Shown piece after piece: positions 1 to 11,084 of a stretch of 64,000 nucleotides of DNA; within the stretch, counting starts at the first letter, position 1, and each line of letters starts with the position of its first letter. The notes below the pieces were generated by a model. That model saw nothing but the letters and a program-made list of their open reading frames with translations. It was not told where the DNA came from and did not search any database. The DNA is taken from the NCBI RefSeq assembly GCF_017591425.1, contig NW_024466218.1, positions 11,670,001-11,734,000 on the forward strand, written 5' to 3'. The translations under genes were made by a program, and so were the position numbers. This DNA is from Ochotona curzoniae. Its lineage: Eukaryota; Chordata; Mammalia; Lagomorpha; Ochotonidae.

Positions 1-965
1 GGTTGTGTGACTTTCCGTTCCATGGTTTCAGATTTCTGGCACAGTCTGACTTCAGTGTCCTGTCCACTTGCTGTAAGGAGGAGACAGGTTGTGAATCACC
101 TGTTTGGATTCCCGTCTAGCTGTGCCAGGCCTTGCCCTTTGCAGCCTGCTTTTTTCTTCAGGGACTGTGAGGTATCAGTTGGATGTGAATGGCTGTGTGC
201 TGGTGTTTTCTGATGGGGGCTCACTGCATGTGCTAATGCCCGTACTCTTGTGTGTCTTTGCTGAGGCATCCAGAAACTGGAGAGATACCTTGGGGCACTG
301 AGTCCCAGGGGCCCTGCCTCATGATGCCTGAATGGCATGAGTGTATGTGTGGGGGTGCTGCTTCTTGCAGATGGTCCCTTTATCCCAGGCTGCCCACACA
401 CCCTCTTGTGGACATGGCCAACCTTGACTGTAGAGGGTCCCCTGCTGTTCACATTACTGAAGCTTGGTGACCTTGTGCTTGGAGGCTTGCCAGGGCTCAG
501 TGCCCTGTAGAAAGCTGTGGCTGGGGATCCAGGGTCTGCTCCAAACAACACCAGTCTGGAAGGGGACAGATGGGAACGTGACTAGAGAAGAGATTTTTCC
601 TGGGAGCTCAAGAAGATGTTGGCTTTGCTCTTCCTGAGCTGCAGGGTCACTGTAGGAAATTAGGAACATGGGAGATGTTCTTCAAATGGGAGAGGCAGAG
701 AGTGTGCAGTGCCAATCCTGGCTGCATGTATACAAGCGGCTATCCCCCTCTCTGCTGGCCGTGTCATTCTGTGATCTGGAATTTGTTTCTCCAGCCCTGG
801 TTCAAACATCAGAGTTTATGGGTGAATTTAATGAATTTCCAAGGTTTATTTTTGTATGTTTATAGAGTGGTGGAAAAAAATGAGCTGGAAATTCAATATG
901 CTTTTGAATGAATAATTTTATGTGCTAGAAGCACTCAGCATTGGTTAGACTTTAAAAGTAATTGT
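1..965. other. Unassigned non-coding stretch
   Basis: I see no gene, SINE, LINE or LTR signature here. The open frames (up to 151 codons on the minus strand at 96-551) overlap one another on both strands, show no recognisable domain and have no splice context. Composition is ordinary for mammalian intergenic or intronic DNA. Confidence 0.6.
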
Positions 966-1250
966 GGGGTTGGTGTTTGGCCTAGTAGTTAACATACCCA
1001 TGTCCTATGCCTGACTTTGTTGCCCAGCTCTGTAGGTGAGTCCAGTTGCCTGCTAATTCCACACGCTTGGAGGCAACAGGTGATGGCTCAAGGAACTGGG
1101 TTCCTGTCATTGTGTGCAGACCTGAATTAAGTTTCTAGCTCCAGCCAGACCCAGTCCCAGCCAACATGAGTGTTTGGGGAGTGAATCAGCAGATGGGAGC
1201 TCTTTGTATCTTTCTCTGGTTATGTCTTTCAGTCTTGAATAATAAAATCA
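966..1250 (+). repeat. C-type tRNA-derived SINE (older copy)
   Basis: A plus-oriented lagomorph C-SINE. The head begins with a GGGGTTGGTGTTTGGCCTAG-like form of the tRNA-derived 5' end. The middle has the family's 'cctgctaatt...ggaggcaacaggtgatggctcaag' region, and the 3' part reads 'ggggagtgaatcagcagatgggagctc' in degenerate form before an AATAAAATCA tail. It is well diverged, with no convincing target-site duplication, so it is an old insertion. Confidence 0.85.
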
Positions 1251-2149
1251 GGTAGCAATGAGTAAATAGAACTCCAGTGAACTGATGGCTCTTTGTGAAA
1301 ATCTCAAGAACAATCCTGCTCCTGTCCACCCTCTTTGGAAAGGGCAAGGAGATTGGCTTGTGAGTTCAGGTGGTCCCTGTCTGCTTGCCATCCCCATAGT
1401 GGAGATTTCTAGGACCTTGTATTACCAGGTTGGGTTGGGAGTGTTCAATCTTGGGTTTACCTAGGGGCTTCAGATTCCCTAGATGAATCAAAAGTTTGCC
1501 TAGGTCTGGGCGGGGCTGTTGTGGTTGGTCTGAGGGACAGTCAGGTCTGCAGCCTGGGGACAGAACAGGCAGGAGGGAGAAGAGTGGCTTCTCTTAGCAG
1601 TCACATATGCTGGAGACAGGTAAGAGATGGACAGTTATGGGACTTGGGGAATAGAGATCTCACCCACTGTGGCCAGAAAAGTGAGTGCCCCCATATCTCT
1701 GTTCCTGGGCATGCAATCTTTCTTTAGAGACAGGAAAGCTGGACCTATCCTGGAAACAGAGTAAGTGGTCAGGAGAAGAAGAGGGGTTGGAATGGCCAAG
1801 ATGTGGGATGTTACAGGAGGCGTTTTAGCAAGGAGTGCTGGAAGAAAATGTCAGGGCATTGGATGTGCCTTGATGAAGGCAGCCCAGCCTCTGGGTCTTG
1901 TGGGGGAGCTGGGTCCTTCTTGAAGTCCTAGATTCTAGTGAGGGAGAGGGAGGTGGCGCTGAGCACTGGAGGCTACAAGATGTGCTTGTGCTGTTTTCCC
2001 ACTGCATATATGTTTTTCCCACTGTTCCTGGGATGAAACCTGTTCCCCAGAACAGCAGTTGGAGAGGCAGGGCCTTTCTGTGAGTGGACCAGGGGATGCT
2101 CTTGGGAGTAGAGCTAGTGTTGTGAGGAGAGAGTCCCAAGAGAGTTGGC
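1251..2149. other. Unassigned non-coding stretch
   Basis: Nothing recognisable was found. The open frames at 1521-1727 and 1825-2139 are short, overlap frames on the opposite strand and match no family I know. Confidence 0.55.
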
Positions 2150-2357
2150 TAGTCCTTTGCTCCTTCTGTTGTGTGAGCACACAGAAGTTGCACTAAGGGC
2201 CAGAGGGAGGAACTGGCCTTTAGCAGATGCAGTCTGCTGCATCCTTAACCTTGGCCTTCTCCAGCTCCAGGTCAGAGAGCAATAAGCTTCTGTTCTTTAT
2301 GGGCAGACTAAACTAAGGTGTTTTGTTACAGCAGCTAGAAGAGACTAATGTGGTCAA
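2150..2357 (+). mobile_element. 3' part of an MLT1-type (ERVL-MaLR) LTR
   Basis: The stretch follows the 3' half of mammalian MaLR LTRs: 'gctccttctgttgtgtgag', then a cttggccttctccagctcc block, then 'agcaataagcttctgttctt' containing the degenerate poly-A signal region, and finally 'gttttgttacagcagc' with an agactaat end. The 5' half of the LTR was not recognised, so this is a relic. It has no internal region or coding sequence and is inert as a virus. The assignment to MLT1 rather than MST is from memory of the consensus. Confidence 0.7.
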
Positions 2358-2413
2358 CGACTGTCAGACAAGGTTCTCTTAGCTGCCATGATACCCATCC
2401 CTCTTACAATACT

Positions 2414-2708
2414 GTTTTTAAAAAGGATCCATTGAAGAGAGAGGAGGAGATCTTCTATCTGCTGGTTTACTCCCCAAATGGCCAGAACAGCTGGGGCTGG
2501 GCCAGGTTGAAGCCAGAAGCTTGGAAGTCCATCCATGTGCCCCTCATGGATGGCAGGGGCCTAAGCACTTGTACAGTCCTCTGTTTTCCCAGTTGCATTA
2601 GCATGGACCTGAATCAGAAGTAGGCATCAAAGCCTTGTGCTGGTGCTCTTATGGGATGATTGCATTGCAGGTGGCAGCTTAAGCCATTGTGCCACAATGT
2701 CAGTTCCC
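2414..2708 (-). repeat. C-type tRNA-derived SINE
   Basis: The antisense order runs from tail to head: 'tttttaaaaaggatcc', 'gagagaggaggagatcttct', 'tggtttactccccaaatggc', 'gcctaagcacttg' and 'cttatgggatgattg', ending in 'cattgtgccacaatgtc', which is the complement of the tRNA-like head. It is essentially full length but clearly diverged. No target-site duplication is obvious. Confidence 0.85.
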
Positions 2709-3067
2709 AAATGTGCTAATTTTGAAGTGACAAAGAGTTCACTTACGGTCATGGGAACAGGAGACGCCAACAGGGATGTACTTGTGGCACAGGTCAGACA
2801 GGAGACAGGAGCTGAGTCGTCCCTAGCCTTCCCTCACAGCAACAAGAAGGCCTGTTTCACAGGGACCTGCTCAGTGAGCCTAAAGCTGATGATGGCAAGA
2901 AACACCATTGCTTGTCCTGATCAACATCCTGAAACTGCCTACTGAAGACAGTATCTCCATGGGAACTAATGATAGGCAGGTTTTATCCTAATGTATATTA
3001 CAGTAATGTAAAATAGTTGCCTAAACTATGTTTCATGAGCATAAAATACCATCTGTGTGCACACAGC

Positions 3068-3178
3068 CTGCAGAGAAGAAAAGGACTTGTCCAAGACCAT
3101 AGAGCTGGTGACTGGCAAGGCTGTGGCTGAGGTCCACTTTGTGTAAATTTCAGTCCAAGGCCTCCCACTCTTGCTCAT
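3068..3178 (-). repeat. MIR SINE relic
   Basis: The antisense MIR core is visible as 'aaaggacttgtccaagac', 'agagctggtgactggcaagg' and then 'gtccaaggcctcccactc'. These correspond to the ancient core on its complementary strand ('acttgcccaaggtcac', 'agctagtaagtggcagagc'). It is a strongly diverged fragment of a Mesozoic element and has no coding content. Confidence 0.65.
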
Positions 3179-3239
3179 TTGATGTGACACATTGTGTGTT
3201 CTTTTGAGCCATTCCTTCCCTTTATGTTTAAAGGGAAGA

Positions 3240-3520
3240 TGACTTTGTGGCCTGTGGAATTTTCTCATTTTCTGAATTTGAAGGACTTAACAGATACGTT
3301 CCAGGGTATCTGGACCAAAACCGCAGCGAGTTTCCACCAGCTGCAGAAAACCAAACGTTTACACGTCATGGCATCTTCTGTTTCACGTGGACTTGGCCTG
3401 GGCTGCAGCCATGGCCAACGCTGACGCAGTTAGAAGCTCAAGCAGGCAGAGCTGTAGGAAAGCTCTCCCAGTGAGGACCTGCTGAATCATAGCAGCCAAG
3501 TGAGGTCAGTGAGGTCAGTT
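3240..3520. promoter_or_regulatory. Candidate regulatory patch (CpG-richer, E-box, DR3)
   Basis: This stretch of repeat-free DNA has several CpG dinucleotides within about 130 bases (3318-3430), unusual for this CpG-poor window. It contains a CACGTG E-box at 3384-3389, an ACGTCA half-site near 3363-3368, and two perfect AGGTCA half-sites at 3503-3508 and 3512-3517 separated by 3 bp. A DR3 of this kind is the classic arrangement bound by the vitamin D receptor with RXR. The role as an enhancer is inference only; there is no neighbouring exon to link it to. Confidence 0.25.
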
Positions 3521-4361
3521 TCCTTGGGAAGGAGCTGGGGACTGCTGCATGCAAGCTCCATGCTCTTGGGCTCTCCTCAAGGGCTCAGTGAAAATGCCCC
3601 AAGACCAGAGCTGGGGCAAGCTCCAGCCCAGCCAGGAAAGCCCTGGGCAAGTTTAGAGTGCAGGGAGTGTTGCTCAGGGTGCCCCCTGACCCTCTTTCAT
3701 AGGAGCTGATCCAGGCCGTTTCTGTCCTCTGCAGACATCCTTTAGTCTTAGGTTAGAGTGAAACTGACTGAACTGAGTAGGGTTTTGCTCAAGGTGAATT
3801 GGCACTATCCTGGGGTGTAGAGTTAGATGGAGGACCTTGCTTAGTTTTAATGATGCCGTAATTCCCCACCCACCTTTCAGAGGTCTCTGAAATGACCTGC
3901 AAGTCTTCTATCCATGCCGCCTACTGGAATTGGAATATTAGAAGTCCTCTTGGGGTTAGGCTATTTTATAGACACAGGCTGATCATTTTGAATCTGAAAA
4001 TCTGAAATCCAAAGTAGAAAATTCTACTCTACACCATGAAAGTTTACTTCATGCATGAAATTGTTTAAAGAAAAATGTGTGATATTACCTCCAGGCTGTG
4101 CTTCTAAGGTTTCTTTGAGACATACATGTATGAAACATGCATATAACTGTTTAGACTGAGGTCTCCTCCCCAAGAGATCTCATGCATGTGTAAATGTCTC
4201 AAATCTGAAACACTTGTGGTCCCAACTATTTCAAGTAAGCAATACTCAATTCAGCCTGTACAAGTTCTTAGAACTTACTCATTGAGGAATCTTATTGTTG
4301 GTCTTCATGTTACAATGTATGTCCCCAGAAAGAATTCTAATAATTGTGAAGCACTGCTGGA
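3521..4361. other. Unassigned non-coding stretch
   Basis: No recognisable repeat or exon. AT content rises after about 3900. The short open frames here carry no known domain. Confidence 0.55.
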
Positions 4362-4645
4362 GGGGGCTGGCATTAACATGCTACTTGCAACCTTGTCATT
4401 CCCTGCTGGAGCTCTGGGTCAAGTCCTTGTTCCCCCGTTTCCACTCATCTTCCTGCTACTTTGTCTGGAAGGACAACAGATGATGACCCAGTGCTTGAGT
4501 CCCTGCCAATTATGTGGGAGACCCAGATGGAGTTTCTGGCTCCTGGCTTGAACCTGGTAGCCATTTGGACAGTATAAACAAGCAGATGGAATATCTTTCT
4601 CTGACACTTTGCCATTCTAATCAATTAATCAATCTAAAAAAAAAT
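4362..4645 (+). repeat. C-type tRNA-derived SINE
   Basis: Plus-oriented copy starting with 'gggggctggcattaacatg', then 'ccctgctggagctctgggtc', 'acccagtgcttgagtccctg', 'tatgtgggagacccagatgg' and 'tttctggctcctggcttgaa', and ending in a nine-A tail at about 4636-4644. Full length and moderately diverged. Confidence 0.85.
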
Positions 4646-4984
4646 CCAGTGGGGATTTTAGTAATAAGTACAGAAATAGTTATAAGAAATTCAGCAAAGC
4701 AATAGCAGATTGCTTTCATCAGTAATTTACTTTTCAGATTGTTTAAGGATTATAATGGTCAAAAAATGCTTTAAGATAGGAATGTTATTAGAAACTGTGT
4801 TGGGGTGCCAGAGCAGTTGGTGAGAGGAGCTGGTGCCTGGACTCCACTGTAGCACCTGGAACCCTGTGCTTGGGCTATGGTGCTGGGCTGTTGTTTCCTC
4901 TGAGTCTCACTCAGGGATGTCCCAGAAGTGGCCAGGCTGGGATGCCCCAGTGCCCATGGGTAACTTGAGTTGAGCCCTTGCTCT

Positions 4985-5112
4985 GGGCTCCACCTGTGCT
5001 TGGCACTTTGCAGTGGGATCACATTTCTGCCTTGTTTGCAGGCAGCCGTTATTATCCCTTCCACACGGAGAGGGGAAACTGAACTTCCCTGGGTTAGGTA
5101 ACTTAAGTCTAA
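4985..5112 (-). repeat. MIR SINE relic
   Basis: The antisense 3' half of MIR is recognisable in order: 'gtgcttggcactttgcagtg', 'cagccgttattatcccttcc', 'agaggggaaactgaacttcc' and 'gggttaggtaac'. This matches the complement of the 'tgaggaaactgaggctcaga' and 'ttaagtaacttgcccaaggt' region. Old and fragmentary. Confidence 0.65.
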
Positions 5113-5507
5113 GCCTTCCTCTCTCCATCCCGACTGCATCTAAAACCTTGGGCAGGTCTGGGCCCTTGCCATCAGTGCCTCCTGCCTGTGGGGACTGCAT
5201 CCAGCAGCAGCGTTCAGAGAGCTGCCCCACATAGGCCACATGCTGCATGCACAGGTGCTGTCAGCTGGGGCATGAGATCCAAAGTGTTCACTTTCCATAT
5301 GCTGTGACTTTCCCATGTCTCTTCCAATCTGAGACAGGAAAGATCACCTCCTAGTATTGATGCTATTCCATGAAGTGAGAGCAGGAAGGACATGGCCCAG
5401 CGGCCAGTAGCCAGCAAGGTGGCAGATTGTTGTGTGGTCTAGCCCCTTACTGAATCCCAGATGGAGAGGCGTGTTTCATGTTTTACTTCCTGTTTCATCT
5501 CTGATTT

Positions 5508-5792
5508 GTTTTATTTATTCAAAAGGATGAGTGACAGAAAGAGAGAAATGCAGAACAGATGGCTTATCTGTTAGTTCACTCCCTAAATCGCTGGGGGTGG
5601 GCCAGGTCAAAGCTAGGAGCCTAGCACTCCATCCTGGTCTTTCCAAGCACTTGGGTGGTTTTCCAGTGCTTTCCCAGGTGTATTAGCAGGCAGCTGGATT
5701 GGAGGTTGGGTAGTCAGAACTCAACCTATCACACAGGGGATACTGGCTTCTCAAGCAGTAGCTTAACTGACAATGCGTTCACACTGACCCCA
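5508..5792 (-). repeat. C-type tRNA-derived SINE (older copy)
   Basis: Antisense copy: 'ttatttattcaaaaggatg' tail side, 'ttagttcactccctaaatcg', 'gggccaggtcaaagctagga', 'cccaggtgtattagcaggca', 'gctggattggagg' and then the head side near 'gcttaactgacaatgcg'. The divergence suggests an older subfamily. Confidence 0.8.
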
Positions 5793-5869
5793 AAGGTGTT
5801 TGTGTGTAGGTGTATCACCTTGGGATGCAGCTTCCTTTGTTGGACAGATTCTGGGGACTGTGTTTTTTC

Positions 5870-6195
5870 TTTTCCTTTTTTTTTTTTTTAAGATTTATTA
5901 CTTTTTTAAATTTGAAAGGAATATTTACAGAGAGGAGGAGGGAGAGAAAGCATTTCCATCTGCTGGTTCACTTCCCAAATTCCTACAATGGCTGGAGCTG
6001 AGTTGCAGTCAGGAGCTTCTTCCAGGTCTCCCATGTGGGTGCAGGGGCCAAGGACTTCAGCCATCGCTGTACTTTTCCAGGCTATAGACAGGGAGCTGGA
6101 TTGGAAGTGGAACAGTTGGGGCTAGAACTGGCACCCATATGGGATACCAATAGTGCAGATGGAGGATTAATGCGATAAGCCACTGTGCTGGGTCC
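5870..6195 (-). repeat. C-type tRNA-derived SINE
   Basis: Full-length antisense copy with a T-rich tail complement at 5877-5889, then 'aagatttatta', 'acagagaggaggagggagag', 'atctgctggttcacttccca', 'caggtctcccatgtgggtgc' and 'gggagctggattggaagtgg'. The CCCATATGGG head motif is near 6133, and the end is 'gccactgtgctgggtcc'. Moderately young from the conservation of its landmarks. Confidence 0.9.
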
Positions 6196-7242
6196 TTGGG
6201 ATCTGTTTCTCTTATTATGAGTTCTCAGGATACAAGGCTCTTATGCACTTGGGTTTGTGGCTAACCGGGTAGATGGCTGAAACCTCCTATGAGCTGAAGA
6301 GTAGGGTTTCTAGTACTGTCCCAATCTGATGGTTGCCATGTTGCTGTGACTGAAGTGTGGCTCCAAGTGCTCCTAGCTTTTGTCTAGAAATGTTTTCACT
6401 CCTTGAGGTCAGCAGTTGCTAGAAGTAGTATACAATCGATCTGACATTTGAACTTTGTTAAAAATGTGTATTTGATAGCAAATGCAAAGTGCATTTGCTG
6501 GATGTCTGACATCTGAGTGGGATTTCTTGACTATGTAAAACGCAAGTGAAAACAGTGATCCACAGAAAATGGAGCAAAGCTCAGGAGCAGGGTTGATGGG
6601 GCTGAGAGTGGACAGGGATGTGTGTTTCCTGGGTTTTCAGGGAGTCAGTGTGAGGATGTCTTTATATGACTGAATGTGTCAGAATACAGAACAGATGTGC
6701 TTCCATCCATGTGGAACAGTCCGTCTGTGGCTATAAGGGTCATGCGTCCTGGGAGTTGCATGATGAGTTTTCCTTTTCTCTCTCTTCCCTCCATTCTTGG
6801 TTGAATGAAATGAGCTCTGTTTCTATTTAAAACATATTTCCAACTGGCCATGGGGTGGGTGGATGGGATCAGAAACTGACTCAGCCACTCAGTGGTCTTG
6901 CCCAAGAGTGCTGAGCACGTAGTAGGCTTTGAGAGTGGCCAGGTGGCAAATCCACTGCAGGGGTGTGGACTTGGATGGGCTTTGATCTTTGCAATATTGT
7001 GGTCTTTTTTTTTTTTTTTTTAAAAAAGCAACTTGGAATGGGAGCATGTCCTGGGGGCAAGGTGCTGGCTTTCAAGCCATGCTCTCCAGCCTGGGGCTGG
7101 GTCACATCTCATGTTGTACATGGCTTTCAACAGGCGTTGCTGCTGCAAGTGAATCTACTACAACATGACCTGCCACAGAGAGGTGCATTTTGGCTGAGTT
7201 AGACGGTGCACAAAACTACCAGTCCTCTTGCCTTGTTTCTTT
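6196..7242. other. Unassigned stretch with a poly-T tract
   Basis: No exon or identifiable element was found. A run of 17 T (7005-7021) followed by six A is the only low-complexity landmark. It could be the tail of an unrecognised antisense retroelement, but no body follows it. Confidence 0.5.
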
Positions 7243-7550
7243 CTTTTTTTTTTAAATGATTCATTTATATATTTGAAAGGCAGAGTTACAGAGCAGAGAT
7301 AGGGGTGGATGGAAAAGAAGAATGAGTGAATCTTCCATCTTCTAGTTCACTTTCTGAAAGCCTGTGACAACTGAGGCTGGACCAGATGGAAGCCAATGAT
7401 CCAGGGACTCCATCTGGGTCTCCCCTTGGGTGGCAGGGACCCAAGTATTTGGTCCATCACCTGCCACCTCCCAGAGTGTGAATTAGAAGGAAGTTGAATC
7501 AGAAATGCGGTAGCACTTGAACCTAGGCCCTCTAGGTGATGGACCATATT
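7243..7550 (-). repeat. C-type tRNA-derived SINE (older copy)
   Basis: Antisense copy: T-rich start, 'atttgaaaggcagagttaca', 'ttctagttcactttctgaaa', 'gaggctggaccagatggaag', 'ccatctgggtctccccttgg' and 'ggtggcagggacccaagta'. The head end is poorly preserved, so the right boundary is approximate. Confidence 0.82.
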
Positions 7551-8645
7551 TTCATAGCTTTTCTTTCAGTGCTTCTTTATATGCTTGAAAACACAGTGTT
7601 GGACATGTGGGAGTAAGGATAGCATGTTTGTGTCAGGACCCTCTGGCGCAGAGGTGAGGTGATGTGAGGGAGAAAAGGGGTGCAAAAGCCTCGTGGGTGA
7701 GCTGGGAAAGGGGTGTGAGCTGAGAAGGAGGTACATTTGGGTTAGCTGACTGTGAAAACCCACATCCTGCCATCTTCAGTCCTTGTGGTGGGATGAGTGA
7801 ATTTGACTTGTCTTTGTTTTGTCTGAGGTCAACTGCTCACAGAGTTGGAACTCTTGTCTGGAGTATCTTTGGGTGGAATCTTAGAGTGAGAGGTGCTACA
7901 GTCTGATGTCTTGAATAGGCAGTGCCACTTTCCTGGACTGGGATGGGGAAGGGCAGTGGGTAGGCATCTGTGTGGAAATAGGCTCCCCTTGGTGCCCAGT
8001 GGCTGCAGTCAGCCCACAGGTGGGTTCTCATCCTATCTTGTCACATGCCCCTCCCCCACCCCAATGGTGAGCACTAGCTGGGTGTACCTGCTTCTGTGCC
8101 CAGTGAGGGGTGAGGCTGCCTGAGGGTGCAGTGCTGCGTGCAGAGGAGGCCATTACCACGCGGGGAGGCAGCATAAGTGACACCTCCGCCTGAACCCCAG
8201 AATAAACTCACCTTCCAAATTCCTTTCCTGTCTCCTCCCACCTCTCTTCTTCTTCCTCCAGGGGCTGCTCTGGTGGCCCTAGGCTGTCACTGAAACTTGG
8301 GGTCTGATGCTCCATTAAGGGGAGTGACCCATCAGTATTAGGGGCCCCCTTCTGCAATAACAATGAATTATTCCATAATCTGTCCAACGTATCATCATGG
8401 TGACTATTCACCTCAGTCACCTTTAACCTGCTTACTTACACAGCGTGTAAATATGGTCCTTCAGTGAGGCACAGTCACTCTAGGAAATGATCAACCACAC
8501 GTTGTGGGCTGGGCATCCTTGGTAATCATGGACACTGTTCAAGTCAGCTAGCCTTGATTTCTTGCTGTTGGCTCCTTGGCTGTGCTAGTGGCCAGCTCTG
8601 GCAACTCACTCCCTACTGCAGGCAACAAATGGCACTGTGTCCTGG
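7551..8645. other. Unassigned non-coding stretch
   Basis: No gene or repeat identified. A pyrimidine-rich run lies at about 8211-8262. The open frames are short and overlap on both strands. Confidence 0.5.
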
Positions 8646-8649
8646 CTAT

Positions 8650-10045
8650 GAACTGATCCCATGTGCTCATATAAAGGATATATGCCATTGGTTTCTAGTA
8701 TAGTTACTGAGTTGGACAACCATCACTACACCCTCAGGACGTTTGTTTCACTCTCAAGAGTCCCCTACTATTAGCAGTTAGTTCCCCAAATCCCTCCAGA
8801 CTCCCAAACCTGTGGTAATTACTAATCTACTTTCTGTCTTGATAGATTTGAATATCCTAGATCCCCCTATTATAAATGGAAGCATGTGACACGTGACCTT
8901 TGTATCAGACTTCTTTGACTAAGTATGGAACTGTAAAGATCCATTCATGTTGTAAATCCCTCGGTACTGCTGATGGATCAGTACAGCATCCATCAGTACT
9001 GCTGTTGTTTCTATGGATGGCTCTTGGTCTGTGTGTGTGCATACCAAGCCTTGTTTATCCATTCACTTGCTGATGGACATTTGACTGGTTCCTCCTTTTT
9101 TTTTGGTCTATTATGCCTAGTGTTGTCATAAACATTCATGTATAAGTTTTATGTGGATATGTTTCCACTTCTCTTGGGTATATGCACTGTTTTTTATTTT
9201 AAGGACTTATATATTTAAAAGGGAGAGAATTTGCAAAATCTGCTTCCTTCTGGCTCAAGCTCCCAGGGGTCACAACAGCCAGGTCTAGGTGAAGCCAAAG
9301 CCAGTGCCAAGAACTCCGTCCTGGTTTGCTAAATGGGTGGCAGGGACCGGAGTACTAGGACCACGTTCTGTTGCCTTCCCAGCAGATTAGCAAGAAGCTG
9401 GGCCGGAAGTAGAATAATTGGGACTTCGTGTTTTTGTCATCATTTGTTCTTGTCTGTGCCTTTAATTATGCTGATTATAGTAAGTATAGAATAATACCTT
9501 ACTGTGAATTTGTAAGTATTTTTCTTGTGGCTAATAATATAAAGCTTCTTTTGAAATGATTACTGGATATTCATATATCACCTTTGGAGAAATGGTCTTC
9601 AAATCTCTGAGCACTTAAATTGCATTAAGAGTTTATATGCTCTAACTCCCTTTTTCAAATAAATGATTTAAAAGACTTTTTTTTTCCCATTCCCCAATCT
9701 GTGGGCTGCTTTTTCACATTTGTGATTATGTCCCCCTGTAAGTGATGAGTTTAAAATTTTGATTTCCAGTTTACCTAATTTTTTTTCTTAAATCTTGATG
9801 CCATGTCTTAGAAATCATCGCCTAATGCAAGGTCTCAAGGATTCACTATTTTGTATTCCTTTAAGAGTTTTATTTTCGCTTTTACATTCAATTCTTTGAT
9901 CATTTTGGGGTTAGTTTTGTATATATGGTATAAGGTAAGGGTGCAGCCTAATTTTTTTGGCACAGGATATATAGTAACTGTGCCATTATTTGTTAAAAAA
10001 GCTTTCTAGGTTTTTGATAAATTAATACATGTTAAATTTTGCTTC
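8650..10045 (-). mobile_element. Old L1 (LINE-1) 3' fragment, antisense, split by a SINE
   Basis: Read on the minus strand, this is the end of L1 ORF2 followed by the 3' UTR of an old mammalian L1. Plus-strand landmarks of the complement include 'tttatccattcacttgctga' and 'tggacatttgactggttcct', 'taaacattcatgtataagtt', 'cacttctcttgggtatatgc', and, beyond the inserted SINE, 'cccattccccaatctgtggg', 'atgccatgtcttagaaatca' and 'gtatatatggtataaggtaa'. Every frame is broken, so no reverse transcriptase is encoded. The C-SINE at 9189-9424 interrupts it, so the L1 is older than that SINE. Confidence 0.85.
9189..9424 (-). repeat. C-type SINE nested in the L1
   Basis: Antisense copy inserted into the L1 just after the 'cacttctcttgggtatatgc' motif: 'ttttaaggacttatatattt', 'ttctggctcaagctcccagg', 'ggtggcagggaccggagtac', 'cccagcagattagcaagaag' and 'ctgggccggaagtagaataa'. 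The head is missing or degraded. Its position inside the L1 gives the relative age of the two elements. Confidence 0.82.
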
Positions 10046-10220
10046 TGAAAGTTTAAGTGCATTTATTAATTTCCTTTGGATCTGTTGTAAACAAAAAGTT
10101 AAAATAGTGTAATTGCTCAAAGGACATCATCTGCTATTCAGTAATATTGAATAAGGAATTGATTTCCTCTGTCTATATTGCAAACTGCCATTCATAGAAT
10201 AATTTTTAACCACTGAATTC

Positions 10221-10530
10221 TTTTTGTTTTAAGGATTTATTTAGTTGGAAGTCAAAGTTGGAGGGAGGGAGACAAAGATATCTACCTCACTCTGCAACTG
10301 CCTACTACAGCCAGCACTGGGCCGTGCTGAACCCAGAAACAAGGAGCTTCATCTGTGTTTCCCACATGGGTGATTGGACCACTAGCATTTGGGCCATTTT
10401 CGGCAGCTTTCCCAGGTCATTAGCTGGGATCTGGTTTGGAAGTAGAGCAGCTGGAATGTGAACCAGCACCCAAATGAGATGCAAACCCTGCAGGCTATGT
10501 TTACATCTGCTAGAGCACAATGCAGGCCCT
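10221..10530 (-). repeat. C-type tRNA-derived SINE
   Basis: Antisense copy with 'gttttaaggatttatttagt', 'tgtgtttcccacatgggtga', 'cagctttcccaggtcattag', 'tggtttggaagtagagcagc' and the head end 'gagcacaatgcaggccctga'. A 9-bp repeat with one mismatch (ctgaattct near 10213, ctgagttct near 10529) may be the target-site duplication. Confidence 0.85.
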
Positions 10531-10689
10531 GAGTTCTAGTTCTCTGTGATCACAGAAGTTTGGTCTTCAGGCACTCTTTTGTTTCCATTTATCAATGGTT
10601 GCTTTTAATTGATAAAATAGTTTCTTGTGTTTACTAGCTTATTTGTTTTTGCCTTTTTTCTGTATGTTGTGGAATTTCCACATTTAAAA

Positions 10690-11060
10690 TGTTACAGTGG
10701 GCAACAGAGCAGTTATTCCTGCTAATTTCTCTCTTCCCTGTCCTCCATGCTCAGTGGCCCAGGAAAGTGCTGCATTTGTTAATTTTCCAAAAGGAGAAAG
10801 ACCCAAGATCCTAGTTCCTTCCCACAAAATGAGAGCACCATCATGTACTCCAGGGCCATTTGCTGCCTGGGATCCTAAAACAAGTTACAACCACATAGTC
10901 ACTGGTAGAGCTGCTGTTGATCAGCCTGCCTGACTTTGTCCTGATGTATCTTCTCTGAGCCAGGCAATGGCTGCGCCTTTTTTTGGTTCCCTGACCTCCC
11001 AACCCCAATCCCCCACATCCTAAGCTTCTAAAATAAAGCTTGCCTTGGTTAAGGGGCATC
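10690..11060 (+). other. Possible degenerate LTR
   Basis: This is a weak call. The right end carries 'ctaaaataaagcttgccttg', which resembles the poly-A signal region of many retroviral LTRs, downstream of a C-rich stretch. I cannot name a family, and I see no primer-binding site, polypurine tract or partner LTR. Confidence 0.2.
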
Positions 11061-11084
11061 TGTAGGGTAGCAAATGAACCACTG

